From a virus: 40,270 nt of DNA. A program made the position numbers and the translations under genes. Positions within the stretch are counted from its first letter, which is position 1, and the number at the start of each line of letters is the position of its first letter. The stretch lies in the IMG/VR virus record IMGVR_UViG_3300037258_000186, positions 1-40,270 of that record; one strand, written 5' to 3'. This document shows, piece after piece, positions 7,416 through 15,599 of the stretch. The notes under the pieces were generated by a model. It was given only the letters and a program-made list of their open reading frames with translations. It had not been told where the DNA came from and made no database searches.

Positions 7416-7825
7416 CGACCTTCATTGGACTCAAGCCCTCCGTGGAGGGTCGCTTCCTTGCGAAGTTCACTGTCAGCGATGGCTGCTGGGAGTGGACAGG
7501 TGCCCAACGGTTCGCGGGCTACGGCACCCTCAAGGTCAACGGTAAGAGCATGCTCGCCCACCGATACGCGTGGTACTGGTACTACGGCGAGATGGTTCCC
7601 AACGACATGGTTGTCGACCATCTGTGTCGTAACACCCTCTGCGTGAATCCCACGCATCTTGAGGTAGTCACTCATGCCGAGAACATCAAGCGCGGACTCA
7701 AGGGCGATCTATTTCCTGGGCACTGTCCAGCAGGCCACGACTACACCCCGGAGAACACCCTTATCAATCGAAAGGGTTCGCCTGTGTGTCGGACCTGCAA
7801 GCGCAGTCGAGAGAGGAAGGTCTGA
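7412..7825 (+). CDS. HNH endonuclease downstream of the capsid gene
   Basis: A 137-residue HNH nuclease. Motifs in order: GCWEWTGAQRFAGYG, AHRYAWYWYYGE, VDHLCRNTLCVNPTHLEVVT, AENIKRGLKGD, CPAGHDYTPENT and CRTCKRSRERK. It is the same length as, and clearly paralogous to, the gene at 1177-1590, so one family has inserted twice, after terL and after the capsid gene, each time overlapping the upstream stop by a few bases. GC content is lower than in the flanking structural genes. It probably acts as a free-standing homing-type nuclease; a packaging role is an alternative for HNH proteins near terminase but less likely here. Confidence 0.9.
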   Translation: MTTFIGLKPSVEGRFLAKFTVSDGCWEWTGAQRFAGYGTLKVNGKSMLAHRYAWYWYYGEMVPNDMVVDHLCRNTLCVNPTHLEVVTHAENIKRGLKGDLFPGHCPAGHDYTPENTLINRKGSPVCRTCKRSRERKV

Positions 7826-7826
7826 C

Positions 7827-8507
7827 ATGCGTCTCACCCGTTCCCGCCGTTTCCACGACCCCGACCTGCTTCGTGCGGCGCGCATCGCCGAGATGCTCGA
7901 CGCGTCGATGCACCCGCTGGGCAACTCGTACAACGCGCTGGGACTCAACAACCAGCAGCCGGAGTACCAGTGCCTATGGGCCCCGATGGGACTCAACAGC
8001 GCGACCACGTCGGCGATCATCACGCCCACGGCAGCGGGCGCCGGCGCGCTCGTCCCGGGCGCTGTCATGTCCCTCACGACTGCCGGCCTGGGCACCAACC
8101 CCGGGCCTGGCGGTGACGACGATGGCGCGACCAACTACACCGCGGGCATGGTGGACCTGGCGGCTGTGTCGGCGACGACGCTGCTTGCCGGCATCCTCCT
8201 CGGCTTCGGTGCTCCGGGCTCGTTCCTCCAAGCCCTGCCCTCCACGTTCGGCCCCTCGCAGGCTGGCCCGGCCGTGACGTGCATGATCGGCACCAAGGGC
8301 ATCGCGCAGGTGCTCTGCGACAACACGACCACGATCGGCCACACGCTGAACGTGAGTTCGACGTCGACCCACACCGGGCAGGCGTCGGACACCGGGGGTA
8401 CATCGTTCACCCTTGGCTCGACCATCGGTGTCGCGTTGCAGGCGGTGACCGTGTCCACCGGGCCCAAGCTTGTGTGGGCAAAGATCGACGTTCCGTTCTC
8501 CGTCTGA
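7827..8507 (+). CDS. Putative virion structural protein after capsid gene
   Basis: A 226-residue protein. ATG 7827 is chosen because AGGAAGG lies 7 bases upstream and it follows the HNH stop by one base. The N-terminal 50 residues are charged and helical (RRFHDPDLLRAARIAEMLDA). The remainder is Gly, Ala, Ser and Thr-rich with alternating hydrophobic residues, typical of beta-rich decoration or head-fibre proteins (GAGALVPGAVMSLTTAGLG, then HTLNVSSTSTHTGQ). No domain recognised. Without the HNH insertion it would directly follow the coat gene, the usual place for a capsid decoration protein. Confidence 0.65.
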   Translation: MRLTRSRRFHDPDLLRAARIAEMLDASMHPLGNSYNALGLNNQQPEYQCLWAPMGLNSATTSAIITPTAAGAGALVPGAVMSLTTAGLGTNPGPGGDDDGATNYTAGMVDLAAVSATTLLAGILLGFGAPGSFLQALPSTFGPSQAGPAVTCMIGTKGIAQVLCDNTTTIGHTLNVSSTSTHTGQASDTGGTSFTLGSTIGVALQAVTVSTGPKLVWAKIDVPFSV

Positions 8508-8517
8508 GAGGTAGCAA

Positions 8518-9561
8518 ATGGCCGCAAATGGGGTTCTGCCCTTCGCCAATCCGGTCACGACCGACGAGCTGTGGAAGAACCTGCTCTACGACTTGGGCCT
8601 CACGATCCCCGGGTCCAAGGGCGGGCCGATCGAGATGCGGTTCATTCTCAAGCTCCTCGATCAGGGACTGTCGGGCGTCGGCGCGGGCTCCTATGGCACC
8701 GGCGTTGACGGCGTCCAGACGTTCGATGGCACGGCGACCGTTCTCGGCTTGGCGCCGAGTACCGGGGTCTACACCCTGACCCGCGACATCTATCTCGCCG
8801 ATCAGTCCACCATCGCGGCGGCGGCGACCATCAAGACAGCCGGGTTCCGCATCTTCTGCGCGGGCCACCTCTACATCAACGGGACGATTCAGTCGAATGG
8901 GAACGCGTCGGTGGCCAACGCTGCTGGTGGTGCGCTGTCGTACTCAGGCACCATCTCGAACACGACCGTGGGCGAGGCTGGCGCGGCCGGCGGGACTGGC
9001 AACGGATCCGCAGGTACCGCGGCGGGCACCAACGCGCTTGGTGGCGCGGGTGGCGCGGGTGGCGCATCGACGGACACCGCGGGCGCGGGTGGCGCTGTCA
9101 CGGCGCCGGCAGCCACGGTGCAGAACCTGCAGTCACTTCCCAACGCCATCGCGGTGCGTGTCATCGGCACGACGGCGTTCGCTCTGTGTCTCGGTGGCGC
9201 GGGTGGCGGCGCTGGCGGTGGCGACACCACGAACAACAGCGGCGGCGGTGGCGGCGGTGGCGGAATCGTCGGCCTGTACGCGCAGAGCATCTCAGGCACG
9301 GGCAACGTGCAAGCGGTTGGTGGCGTCGGCGGCGCAGCCAACGCGACCGGGAACAGCGCCGGCGGCGGTGGCGGCGGTGGCGGTGCCATCATCTTGGTCT
9401 CGCGCTCGGTCACCAACGTGGCGCCGACAGTCACGGCCGGCGTTGTGGTGATCTCGGGCGTTACGTTCTCCGTGGCCGGCGGCCTCGGCGGCGCCAAGAC
9501 TGGCACCGGCGGTGTCGGTGTCGCAGGTTCCGCTGGCAATATGATCCTCCTCGCGGCATAA
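8518..9561 (+). CDS. Glycine-rich structural protein (fibre or adhesin type)
   Basis: A 347-residue protein. Residues 1-120 look like a folded attachment domain (NPVTTDELWKNLLYDLGLTI). From about 120 to the end it alternates poly-Gly runs of up to 8 residues with short beta strands (GGGGGGGGIVGLYAQ, GGGGGGGGAIILVSR). This resembles glycine-rich adhesin domains of phage fibres that fold as polyglycine II sheets and bind surfaces. It is encoded among head and tail-connector genes, so it may decorate the head or collar. Start ATG 8518 has GAGAGG upstream. The opposite strand shows a 350-codon open frame that is only a GC-rich shadow. Confidence 0.7.
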   Translation: MAANGVLPFANPVTTDELWKNLLYDLGLTIPGSKGGPIEMRFILKLLDQGLSGVGAGSYGTGVDGVQTFDGTATVLGLAPSTGVYTLTRDIYLADQSTIAAAATIKTAGFRIFCAGHLYINGTIQSNGNASVANAAGGALSYSGTISNTTVGEAGAAGGTGNGSAGTAAGTNALGGAGGAGGASTDTAGAGGAVTAPAATVQNLQSLPNAIAVRVIGTTAFALCLGGAGGGAGGGDTTNNSGGGGGGGGIVGLYAQSISGTGNVQAVGGVGGAANATGNSAGGGGGGGGAIILVSRSVTNVAPTVTAGVVVISGVTFSVAGGLGGAKTGTGGVGVAGSAGNMILLAA

Positions 9562-9570
9562 GGAGCTCCA

Positions 9571-10332
9571 ATGGCAGTCCCCACAGCAGCCCTGCAGGAT
9601 CCTCCCGGCGTCAAGTCTCGAGGTGTCGTCAAGGTCACGTCGATGAAGGCACGCGGCGCTGTCTCCCAGCCCGAGGGTCGTTGGCGCACCCGGCCGGCTG
9701 AGCGACCGTTCCTGCTCGAACACGACATCTTGAAGGTCACCAACGTCGACAGTGTCGATTGGGAGTTCAAATGGGACCGGCGCAAGTACCTGGTCCGCGT
9801 CGGTGAGACAGGGTTTATCCCCTTCCCCGCCGTCATGATCAAGATGGGCGACCCGCGCTCAGTCCCGGACATGGTCACGCGGTTCAACACCGACGACGGC
9901 CAGCGCGGCGTCATCGCCACACGCCACGACTCGTTCGTCACCTTGTTCGCCCACTACGGGATCGGCAACGAGGATCTCGAGGAGCTGGTCGACTTCGCAC
10001 CCAAGCTCGAGGTGCGGACGATGAGCGACGACATGGAGGTCCAGTTCCCCGCTCAGAATCCCGAGATGCTGCCGTGGCCGGTGCCCCAGGCGCCCCAGCC
10101 GGGCCGGGAGAACAGCGACACCCGGCGCATGTTGTCGGGCCTCGAGGACGAGAACCGCTCGATGCGCGAGGAGCTGGACGAACTGCGCTCGATGATCTCG
10201 GGCAAACTCAACCCGGGCGAGGCGCCCCCGCAGGGCCGCTCCGTGGTCCAAGGGGAGGACAACCCCGACGATCTCGCGGCTGCTCTTGCCGGCGCCACCA
10301 TCGACCAGGGCCCCGCTTCGCAAGTCAACTAG
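9571..10332 (+). CDS. Hypothetical virion-associated protein
   Basis: A 253-residue protein with AAGGAG 7 bases before ATG 9571. Residues 50-150 appear to form a compact mixed domain (DILKVTNVDSVDWEFKWDRR, then FIPFPAVMIKMGDPRSVPDM). Residues about 180-215 form a charged helix likely to be a coiled coil (LEDENRSMREELDELRSMI), and the end is polar and disordered. No family is recognised. The position between head and tail-hub genes suggests a head completion or internal protein. Confidence 0.65.
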   Translation: MAVPTAALQDPPGVKSRGVVKVTSMKARGAVSQPEGRWRTRPAERPFLLEHDILKVTNVDSVDWEFKWDRRKYLVRVGETGFIPFPAVMIKMGDPRSVPDMVTRFNTDDGQRGVIATRHDSFVTLFAHYGIGNEDLEELVDFAPKLEVRTMSDDMEVQFPAQNPEMLPWPVPQAPQPGRENSDTRRMLSGLEDENRSMREELDELRSMISGKLNPGEAPPQGRSVVQGEDNPDDLAAALAGATIDQGPASQVN

Positions 10333-10359
10333 CCCGTGCCCACCGAGGGGTGGGGCACC

Positions 10360-10638
10360 ATGCCCATCGAGGAGCTCATGGAGTTGCTCGAGTCCACGAC
10401 CGGCTCCCTCATCAAGCAGTACGAGGAACTGGCGCTGGACGAGGGTGCCTACCAGCGCCAGTTCTGGACCATTTGGCAGCAGCTCCCCGATGGCATGTCG
10501 GTGGCCGCCATGACCCGTGACTGCGAACTTGAGTGCCGCGTGCTCGATGAGGCCCGGATCTTGAGTCGATCGCTCCTCGAGGGCAAGCTAGCCAGAAGGG
10601 ATGCCCTGGTGGCCATCCTCGCCGCGAGAGCCAAATGA
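10360..10638 (+). CDS. Small helical hypothetical protein
   Basis: A 92-residue, all-helical, acidic protein (MPIEELMELLESTTGSLIKQ, then LDEARILSRSLLEGKLARRD). ATG 10360 is preferred because GAGGGG precedes it at normal spacing; a GTG at 10336 would add 8 residues but has no binding site. The end overlaps the next start by 4 bp (ATGA at 10635). Size and helix content fit a small head-tail joining or chaperone-like protein, but nothing specific supports this. Confidence 0.65.
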   Translation: MPIEELMELLESTTGSLIKQYEELALDEGAYQRQFWTIWQQLPDGMSVAAMTRDCELECRVLDEARILSRSLLEGKLARRDALVAILAARAK

Positions 10639-12341
10639 GCCCGGGCTCGAACGTCCCGCGTCAGGACGAGGAGGAGCGGTTCGAGTGGATCCATATTGAC
10701 GACTTCACGCCGGGCGTCTACGACAACTCGTTCATCTCCCTAGCCGAGCCGCACCTGTCCGCTCCCCTCGGATCCGCGGATGCGATCGAGACTTGGTGCT
10801 GTGCCGCGCTGGCCGCGGGCGACGGCCTGGGTCCGCTGCCCGCCCTGAGTCTTGAGGCGACCGACACGCCGGCGCTCCCGGGTACGGCGACATCCGCGTT
10901 CATCACCGGATTCATCGTCAACCCCGGGCTCGACTCCGCGGTAGACGAGCTCATCATCATCTTCGAGGCCGACGACGGGACCACCCACTACGTCAATGGT
11001 TACTCCGAGGTGCCCAACGGGCCGAGTCAGAACAGCATCCTCGCCATCACCGGCACGACACAGGTAGGCATCTTCGGATCTCCGTACCCGACATGGACGC
11101 GCATGACAGCGGATGGCACCGGTAACCCGCCCCCGGTGCTGGTGTTCCCCGTCTCCATTGACGATGGCTCAAGCCCGAACGGCCACCTCTACGTCTACCC
11201 CACACTGGCCGCGCCGACAACGTTCACCTGTCAGGACTTGATCGTGACCAAGAGTTCGATTACGGGCCAGGTCATCTGCTACGGCTCGAGGGTGATCGTG
11301 CTCGCCGGCATCGACTACCAGTGGCCTGTTGGCGGCGGCATCAACACGAACGAGAACATCAACTTCACCGACCCCCCCCTGTCAGCCGCATACGGCGACC
11401 AGATGGACGTGATCGCAGCCGAGTACCCGTGGGGCTACGGCGCATGGGGCACCATGTCGGTTGGTGAGCTGTTCTTGATCAAGAAGAACGGCGGCGGCCT
11501 GATCATCTACGGCGACATCGACGCGGTGACCAGTGCGATCCCCATGCCGGGTGTGCAGTCGACGGGCGACTTCGTCGGCAAGGCGGCGTCGACCCCCCTC
11601 GGGTTGGTGTACTGCTCGGAGGACCGCGGCGCGTGGACATGGAACGGTGGGAACACGGCGCAAAAGATCAGCGCGGCGCTCCGAGACAACTTCTATGACG
11701 CCACGACCCCGACCGGGATGGAAGGCAACAACTACGGGTTCTCGGTGGCGCACTGGCAGGACTGGCTGCTGTTCTCGAATAACTACCTCTACGACGCGGA
11801 CCGCAACGCGTGGTGGCAGCTCTACCCCGGCGATGGCAACGACGGGACGGGCACCACGGGAGTAACGATGTGGTGGTGGAACGAGGGACGGTTCGGCAAC
11901 ATCATGTGGGCCGCCCCCCTCCGCTTCGGCACGGCCGGCGGCCTCAAAGACGTCTGGTGGTATCAGTTCGACTCGCACGTCCCGGCGCCACACTGGCAGT
12001 GGCAGAGCCTCCCCATCCACGTCAACAAGAACGCGGATCGGGTTCTCAACCCGCGCCAGGTCATCGTGCGCCTGTCGGATCCCTCGGGATCGGGGAACGC
12101 GTCAGCAACCGTGACAGTCAACGGCAACGTGCTCGGCTCGGTGCCCAACCCCGACGAGGGAGCGTCCGTGATCGGCACTGAGCCCACGTCGTTCCGCCTG
12201 AACGCCGGCGACGGCGGCGCATGGGCCTATGACCTTGTGATCAAGGTGCAGGGCGACAATGACGTCAGCGGGAGCTCGCCGATCCTGCACTCGATCGACG
12301 TCGGCTACCAGATCCGCCAGGGTCTCGGTGTCAGCAACTGA
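10635..12341 (+). CDS. Large tail protein, possibly the tail hub or nozzle
   Basis: A 568-residue protein rich in Gly, Trp and aromatic residues with many short beta strands. Several segments read like blades of a beta-propeller (GLVYCSEDRGAWTWNGG, WQDWLLFSNNYLYDADRNAW, WWWNEGRFGNIMWAAP). The nozzle proteins of short-tailed phages (T7 gp12, P22 gp10) are of this size and propeller-like, and lie next to the adaptor gene, as here (13125). It is encoded before a fibre-like gene and the adaptor. The identification rests on composition and context only. No transmembrane or signal sequence. Confidence 0.55.
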   Translation: MSPGSNVPRQDEEERFEWIHIDDFTPGVYDNSFISLAEPHLSAPLGSADAIETWCCAALAAGDGLGPLPALSLEATDTPALPGTATSAFITGFIVNPGLDSAVDELIIIFEADDGTTHYVNGYSEVPNGPSQNSILAITGTTQVGIFGSPYPTWTRMTADGTGNPPPVLVFPVSIDDGSSPNGHLYVYPTLAAPTTFTCQDLIVTKSSITGQVICYGSRVIVLAGIDYQWPVGGGINTNENINFTDPPLSAAYGDQMDVIAAEYPWGYGAWGTMSVGELFLIKKNGGGLIIYGDIDAVTSAIPMPGVQSTGDFVGKAASTPLGLVYCSEDRGAWTWNGGNTAQKISAALRDNFYDATTPTGMEGNNYGFSVAHWQDWLLFSNNYLYDADRNAWWQLYPGDGNDGTGTTGVTMWWWNEGRFGNIMWAAPLRFGTAGGLKDVWWYQFDSHVPAPHWQWQSLPIHVNKNADRVLNPRQVIVRLSDPSGSGNASATVTVNGNVLGSVPNPDEGASVIGTEPTSFRLNAGDGGAWAYDLVIKVQGDNDVSGSSPILHSIDVGYQIRQGLGVSN

Positions 12342-13111
12342 TGGTCGTCGCCCCCAACCAGAAGAAACTCATCATCCCGGGCAAGGCGGACCCCTCGGCC
12401 CCCCTTTACTACGCGCGGGACATGCGCACGATCGAGGAGTGGGCCAACGCGCAGGCGAGCGGCGGCATCACCGAGATCACCACGGGTACACCCGGTGTCT
12501 TGACCATCACCAACGCCACGGGCCCGGTTGTCAACATCGACAGCACGGGAGGTGGCGGTGGTGGGGGCACTGCTGGCATGGGCGACCTCGACGCCGGCTC
12601 GGACACAGCCGACTATCCGTTCACGACCATCCACCTCGGGCCCAACGACGACAACAGCCCGCGCGGGCAGCAGGGTTCAGAGATATATCTGTTCGACAAC
12701 GCCACCGGGTTCGACCAGTTCTATTCCTTCGCCAAATCATGGTTCACCTTCGTCGGCGCTGGCCTCTCGATCAACTACCTGCCCATCGTCGGGGTGCCGG
12801 TGTTCACCGGGCCCGACCTTGGGATCGCTCTGGTCATGAGCGCGCAGTCGATCGACGCGACGAACATGGACGTCGAAGCCACAGAGGGGGCCCTTACGCA
12901 GTCGTCGGGCGCGATCGTGCGCTACCCCGCATCGGACTACACCAACGTGAATACCTTCGGATCGGACATCTTGTTCACGCAGGGGACCGGGACAAGCTCG
13001 GGATCGGGCCAAATCTCCCAGGGAGGCGGGAGCCCGGGCAGTCTCGGCGGGCTCTATCTGTGCAGCGTGCAGCTCAACATCACAGTCCAAGACGGAGTGA
13101 GCTTTTCATGA
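12341..13111 (+). CDS. Putative tail fibre or tail accessory protein
   Basis: A 256-residue protein. ATG 12341 overlaps the previous TGA (TGATG). The N-terminal 40 residues (QKKLIIPGKADPSAPLYYAR, then EWANAQ) look like a tail-attachment segment. Next comes the motif TGTPGVLTITNATGPVVNID, a beta-type linker often seen in phage fibres and echoed in the protein at 25425 (TVTVSNGTGPVVNLE). A run of seven Gly separates this from a C-terminal beta-rich domain of about 160 residues. Together these suggest a minor fibre or collar protein. Confidence 0.6.
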   Translation: MVVAPNQKKLIIPGKADPSAPLYYARDMRTIEEWANAQASGGITEITTGTPGVLTITNATGPVVNIDSTGGGGGGGTAGMGDLDAGSDTADYPFTTIHLGPNDDNSPRGQQGSEIYLFDNATGFDQFYSFAKSWFTFVGAGLSINYLPIVGVPVFTGPDLGIALVMSAQSIDATNMDVEATEGALTQSSGAIVRYPASDYTNVNTFGSDILFTQGTGTSSGSGQISQGGGSPGSLGGLYLCSVQLNITVQDGVSFS

Positions 13112-13124
13112 GAGAATCGGCGCT

Positions 13125-13829
13125 GTGACGGTCACACTCGAGTCGGCACGCACCGAGGTTCGGTCCCTTCTGGACGAACCCACGGCGCAGTTTTGGCTCG
13201 ACTCCGAGATCAACTCTTGGCTCAATCAGGGGGCCCAGGACATCGCCCGCCAAGCCCAAGCCCTGTGGATGCAGCTCGAGGTGTCAGCCGTTCCCGATCA
13301 GCAGTTCTACGCACTGCCCCAGGACTTCCTCGGTGTGCACCGGCTCGACTTCCAACTCGACAACGCCGACCAGACATACAACCTCGAGTTCCGAGGGATC
13401 AAGGCGATGGACGAGATTTGGGGGATCCTCCACCAGCTCCCGGCGGCCTTCCCGACAGCCTTCTACCTGTGGAACGACACCGGCCTGCCGGGCGGCCAGC
13501 CCTACTTCGCCACCTATCCCGTGGTGGGCTCGACCGGCACGTTCATCTGCTACTACTACCGCAACGCCATCCCCGCGACGGCTGACACGGCGCTGCTCGA
13601 CGTCACGCCGGCCTATGAGGACATCGCCTACGAGTACGCGGTCGCCAAGGCGAAGCGCAAGGACCGCGACCCGTCCTGGCAAGAGGCCATGAAGATGTAC
13701 CAGGACCAACTGCAGATGATGTTCAACAAGACGTCTCGGTTCTCGGACCAGGGGGACCAGTTCACGTCGGGGGCCGGGCCCAACTGGCCCATCTATATGT
13801 ACTCCGACGTCAATGACGGGGGTTGGTGA
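13125..13829 (+). CDS. Head-to-tail adaptor protein (SU10/T7 gp11-like)
   Basis: A 234-residue protein. The N-terminus, RTEVRSLLDEPTAQFWLDSEINSWLNQGAQDIARQAQ (described here in two parts: LLDEPTAQFWLDSEI and WLNQGAQDIARQA), has the layout of phage adaptor proteins that dock under the portal of short-tailed phages: an acidic loop, FW then D-E-I, then WLN and a helix. The C-terminal helices DIAYEYAVAKAKRKDRDPSW and MKMYQDQLQMMF match the helical bundle expected. The start is GTG 13125. There is no good binding site, and a GAGAAT element 7 bases upstream would suit a leaderless start. Strong evidence for podovirus-type architecture. Confidence 0.75.
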   Translation: MTVTLESARTEVRSLLDEPTAQFWLDSEINSWLNQGAQDIARQAQALWMQLEVSAVPDQQFYALPQDFLGVHRLDFQLDNADQTYNLEFRGIKAMDEIWGILHQLPAAFPTAFYLWNDTGLPGGQPYFATYPVVGSTGTFICYYYRNAIPATADTALLDVTPAYEDIAYEYAVAKAKRKDRDPSWQEAMKMYQDQLQMMFNKTSRFSDQGDQFTSGAGPNWPIYMYSDVNDGGW

Positions 13830-14701
13830 TGGCGAACACCGGCGCCCTCGGCACCCAGCAACAGCAACCCGCGCAGACGACGCAGCAGGGATCGGGCGCG
13901 GAGGCGCCCGCCCTCCAACCCTTCTCGAGCGCCGCCGCCGGCCTCCTCGGAAACTCGAACTGGCAGAACCAAGTCAGCGGTTACCTCGCGGGCCAGAGCG
14001 CGCCGGCCATCGCCCAGGCCGGCCTCTCGGGCGCCCTCGGTGGCGCGCAGCTCGGGATGGTGGGGCCCCAGCTCGGTGTTTCTCAGGCCGAGCTGGGCAA
14101 CCAGCAGGGCTACAGCCTGGCCAACGCGCTCTTGGGTTATGAGGGGACCGGACTGCAGTCCCAGGGCCTGGCCCAGCAGGCGTCAACCGAGGCGGCCCAA
14201 CAGGGCATCGAGCAGGCGCAATATGGCGTGTCACAGACGCAGTACCCCGAGCAGCAGCAAGAGGCGGCCCTGCAGAATCAAAACGCGGTCACCGCCAACC
14301 GGGACGCCGCGGCCATCGGCGGGGTGACGAACACGACGTCGGCGAAGCGCACCGCGTCGACCCAGGCGTCCGAGTACGGATGGCAGCAAGCCGACATCTT
14401 CCGCAACCAGCAGCTCGCCCAGCTCGGCCAGCAGTCCGAGGAGCAGGGCTACGCGGGCCAGGAGTCGGGCATCGCCAACCAGCGCCAGCAGCTCGCCCTC
14501 GCGGCCCAAGGTGAGGGGCTCTCGGCCCAACAGGCCCAGGCTCAGTATGGGTTCGGCCTACAGCAGCTCGGCATCAACGCCAGCCCCGAGCAGTACCTCT
14601 CAACAGTGGCGAACGCGCAAGGTGGAGAGGCCCAGCAGCTCGCAGCATTGGGATCCCAGGCCGGCCTGATCGGTGGCCTCGGCCCGAACTTCGGAGGTTG
14701 A
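13829..14701 (+). CDS. Gln/Ala-rich protein, probable internal or ejection protein
   Basis: A 290-residue protein starting at ATG 13829, which overlaps the preceding TGA. It is dominated by Gln, Ala, Gly and Ser in long helical repeats (GTGLQSQGLAQQASTEAAQQ, then QSEEQGYAGQESGIANQRQQ), with almost no charged or Cys residues. Gln/Ala-rich helical proteins placed just before a giant virion protein are typical of podovirus ejection proteins, such as T7 gp14-16 and P22 gp7/gp20, which pass into the cell envelope to form a DNA channel. Function inferred from context. Confidence 0.65.
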   Translation: MANTGALGTQQQQPAQTTQQGSGAEAPALQPFSSAAAGLLGNSNWQNQVSGYLAGQSAPAIAQAGLSGALGGAQLGMVGPQLGVSQAELGNQQGYSLANALLGYEGTGLQSQGLAQQASTEAAQQGIEQAQYGVSQTQYPEQQQEAALQNQNAVTANRDAAAIGGVTNTTSAKRTASTQASEYGWQQADIFRNQQLAQLGQQSEEQGYAGQESGIANQRQQLALAAQGEGLSAQQAQAQYGFGLQQLGINASPEQYLSTVANAQGGEAQQLAALGSQAGLIGGLGPNFGG

Positions 14702-14702
14702 G

Positions 14703-15599
14703 ATGGCAAGTCAGAGTCAGACCGACAGCAGTATCGAAACAATCAACCAGGACAACGAGGAGCTGTCGAGTGATCTGGCGCAGTCGGACAATGCAAAGCT
14801 GGCCAGCCTCCTCGCGCCGTCGACCACGACCACCACGGCTCCGGCCAAGGATCAGCGCGTCACCTTGACCCACCCCAAGGAGGAGGAGGCGGCCGCCAAG
14901 GGGGAGGAGCAAAAGAAGGCAGCGGCGGCCAAGTCGGCGGCCGCCCAGAAGGCCCTGCAGGCGCAGATCCAAGCGGTGCAGGACTCTCCGTGGACCCAGC
15001 TCTCGAATGGCCTCGTCAACCAGTACAAGACGGCCGAGACGCCGACCGCGGCGGCCATCTCTGGCACCGCGACCCCGACCGCGCAGGAAGGCGCGGCGAA
15101 CAGCGCCCTCTCGTCCCTCGGCTTGAGCTCGAGCTCGCCGGCGGGATCCTGGCTCACGGCGCAGACCCAGGCGGCTCAGCAGACCGCCGCGCCTGTGTCG
15201 CAGGCGATGGCCCAAGAAGGTGCTCAGTACCAGGCCGAGGAGCAGCCGATTGAGAATGCCCTGGCGGCCGGCGGGGAGGCCAATGCCCTCGCCGTGAACA
15301 CGGCGCCAGAGGCGTCTTGGGTGCAGGCCCTGGCCAGCCATGTCCAGTCGAACCTCTCCTTGTACGGCACGGTCCCCACGGCTGCCCTGAGTTCCCTGTC
15401 GCCCGCCGTGGCCGAGGCGCTCAAACTCTCTGGTGGCTACCCCGGATCGTCCGCTGCCGGGACCACGCAGATACAGAACATCGGCCCATCGGCCACCGGC
15501 GGATCCAAAGTCGACGTTCCCTCGAGCGCGAGCTCGGCATTGGCTAGCGCGGGGTCGACGGGCTCGGTTCCCGCACCCAGCCCCGCGCCCGGCGGCTAA
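14703..15599 (+). CDS. Ala/Gln-rich protein, probable internal or ejection protein
   Basis: A 298-residue protein. ATG 14703 has GGAGG at 14694-14698. An N-terminal polar segment is followed by a Lys/Glu/Ala-rich helix (LTHPKEEEAAAKGEEQKKAA, then AKSAAAQKALQAQIQAVQD), then Ala, Ser and Thr-rich helical and linker sequence. The stop overlaps the giant virion gene (TAATG at 15597-15601). With the previous gene and the next one it forms a three-gene set that resembles the internal-core or ejection module of short-tailed phages. No enzymatic motif seen. Confidence 0.65.
   Translation: MASQSQTDSSIETINQDNEELSSDLAQSDNAKLASLLAPSTTTTTAPAKDQRVTLTHPKEEEAAAKGEEQKKAAAAKSAAAQKALQAQIQAVQDSPWTQLSNGLVNQYKTAETPTAAAISGTATPTAQEGAANSALSSLGLSSSSPAGSWLTAQTQAAQQTAAPVSQAMAQEGAQYQAEEQPIENALAAGGEANALAVNTAPEASWVQALASHVQSNLSLYGTVPTAALSSLSPAVAEALKLSGGYPGSSAAGTTQIQNIGPSATGGSKVDVPSSASSALASAGSTGSVPAPSPAPGG

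Noticed and set aside
8889-9941. 350-codon minus-strand open frame
   Set aside because: It is the mirror of Gly-rich and GC-biased codons of the structural genes at 8518 and 9571; Pro-rich shadow without a start signal or coupling.
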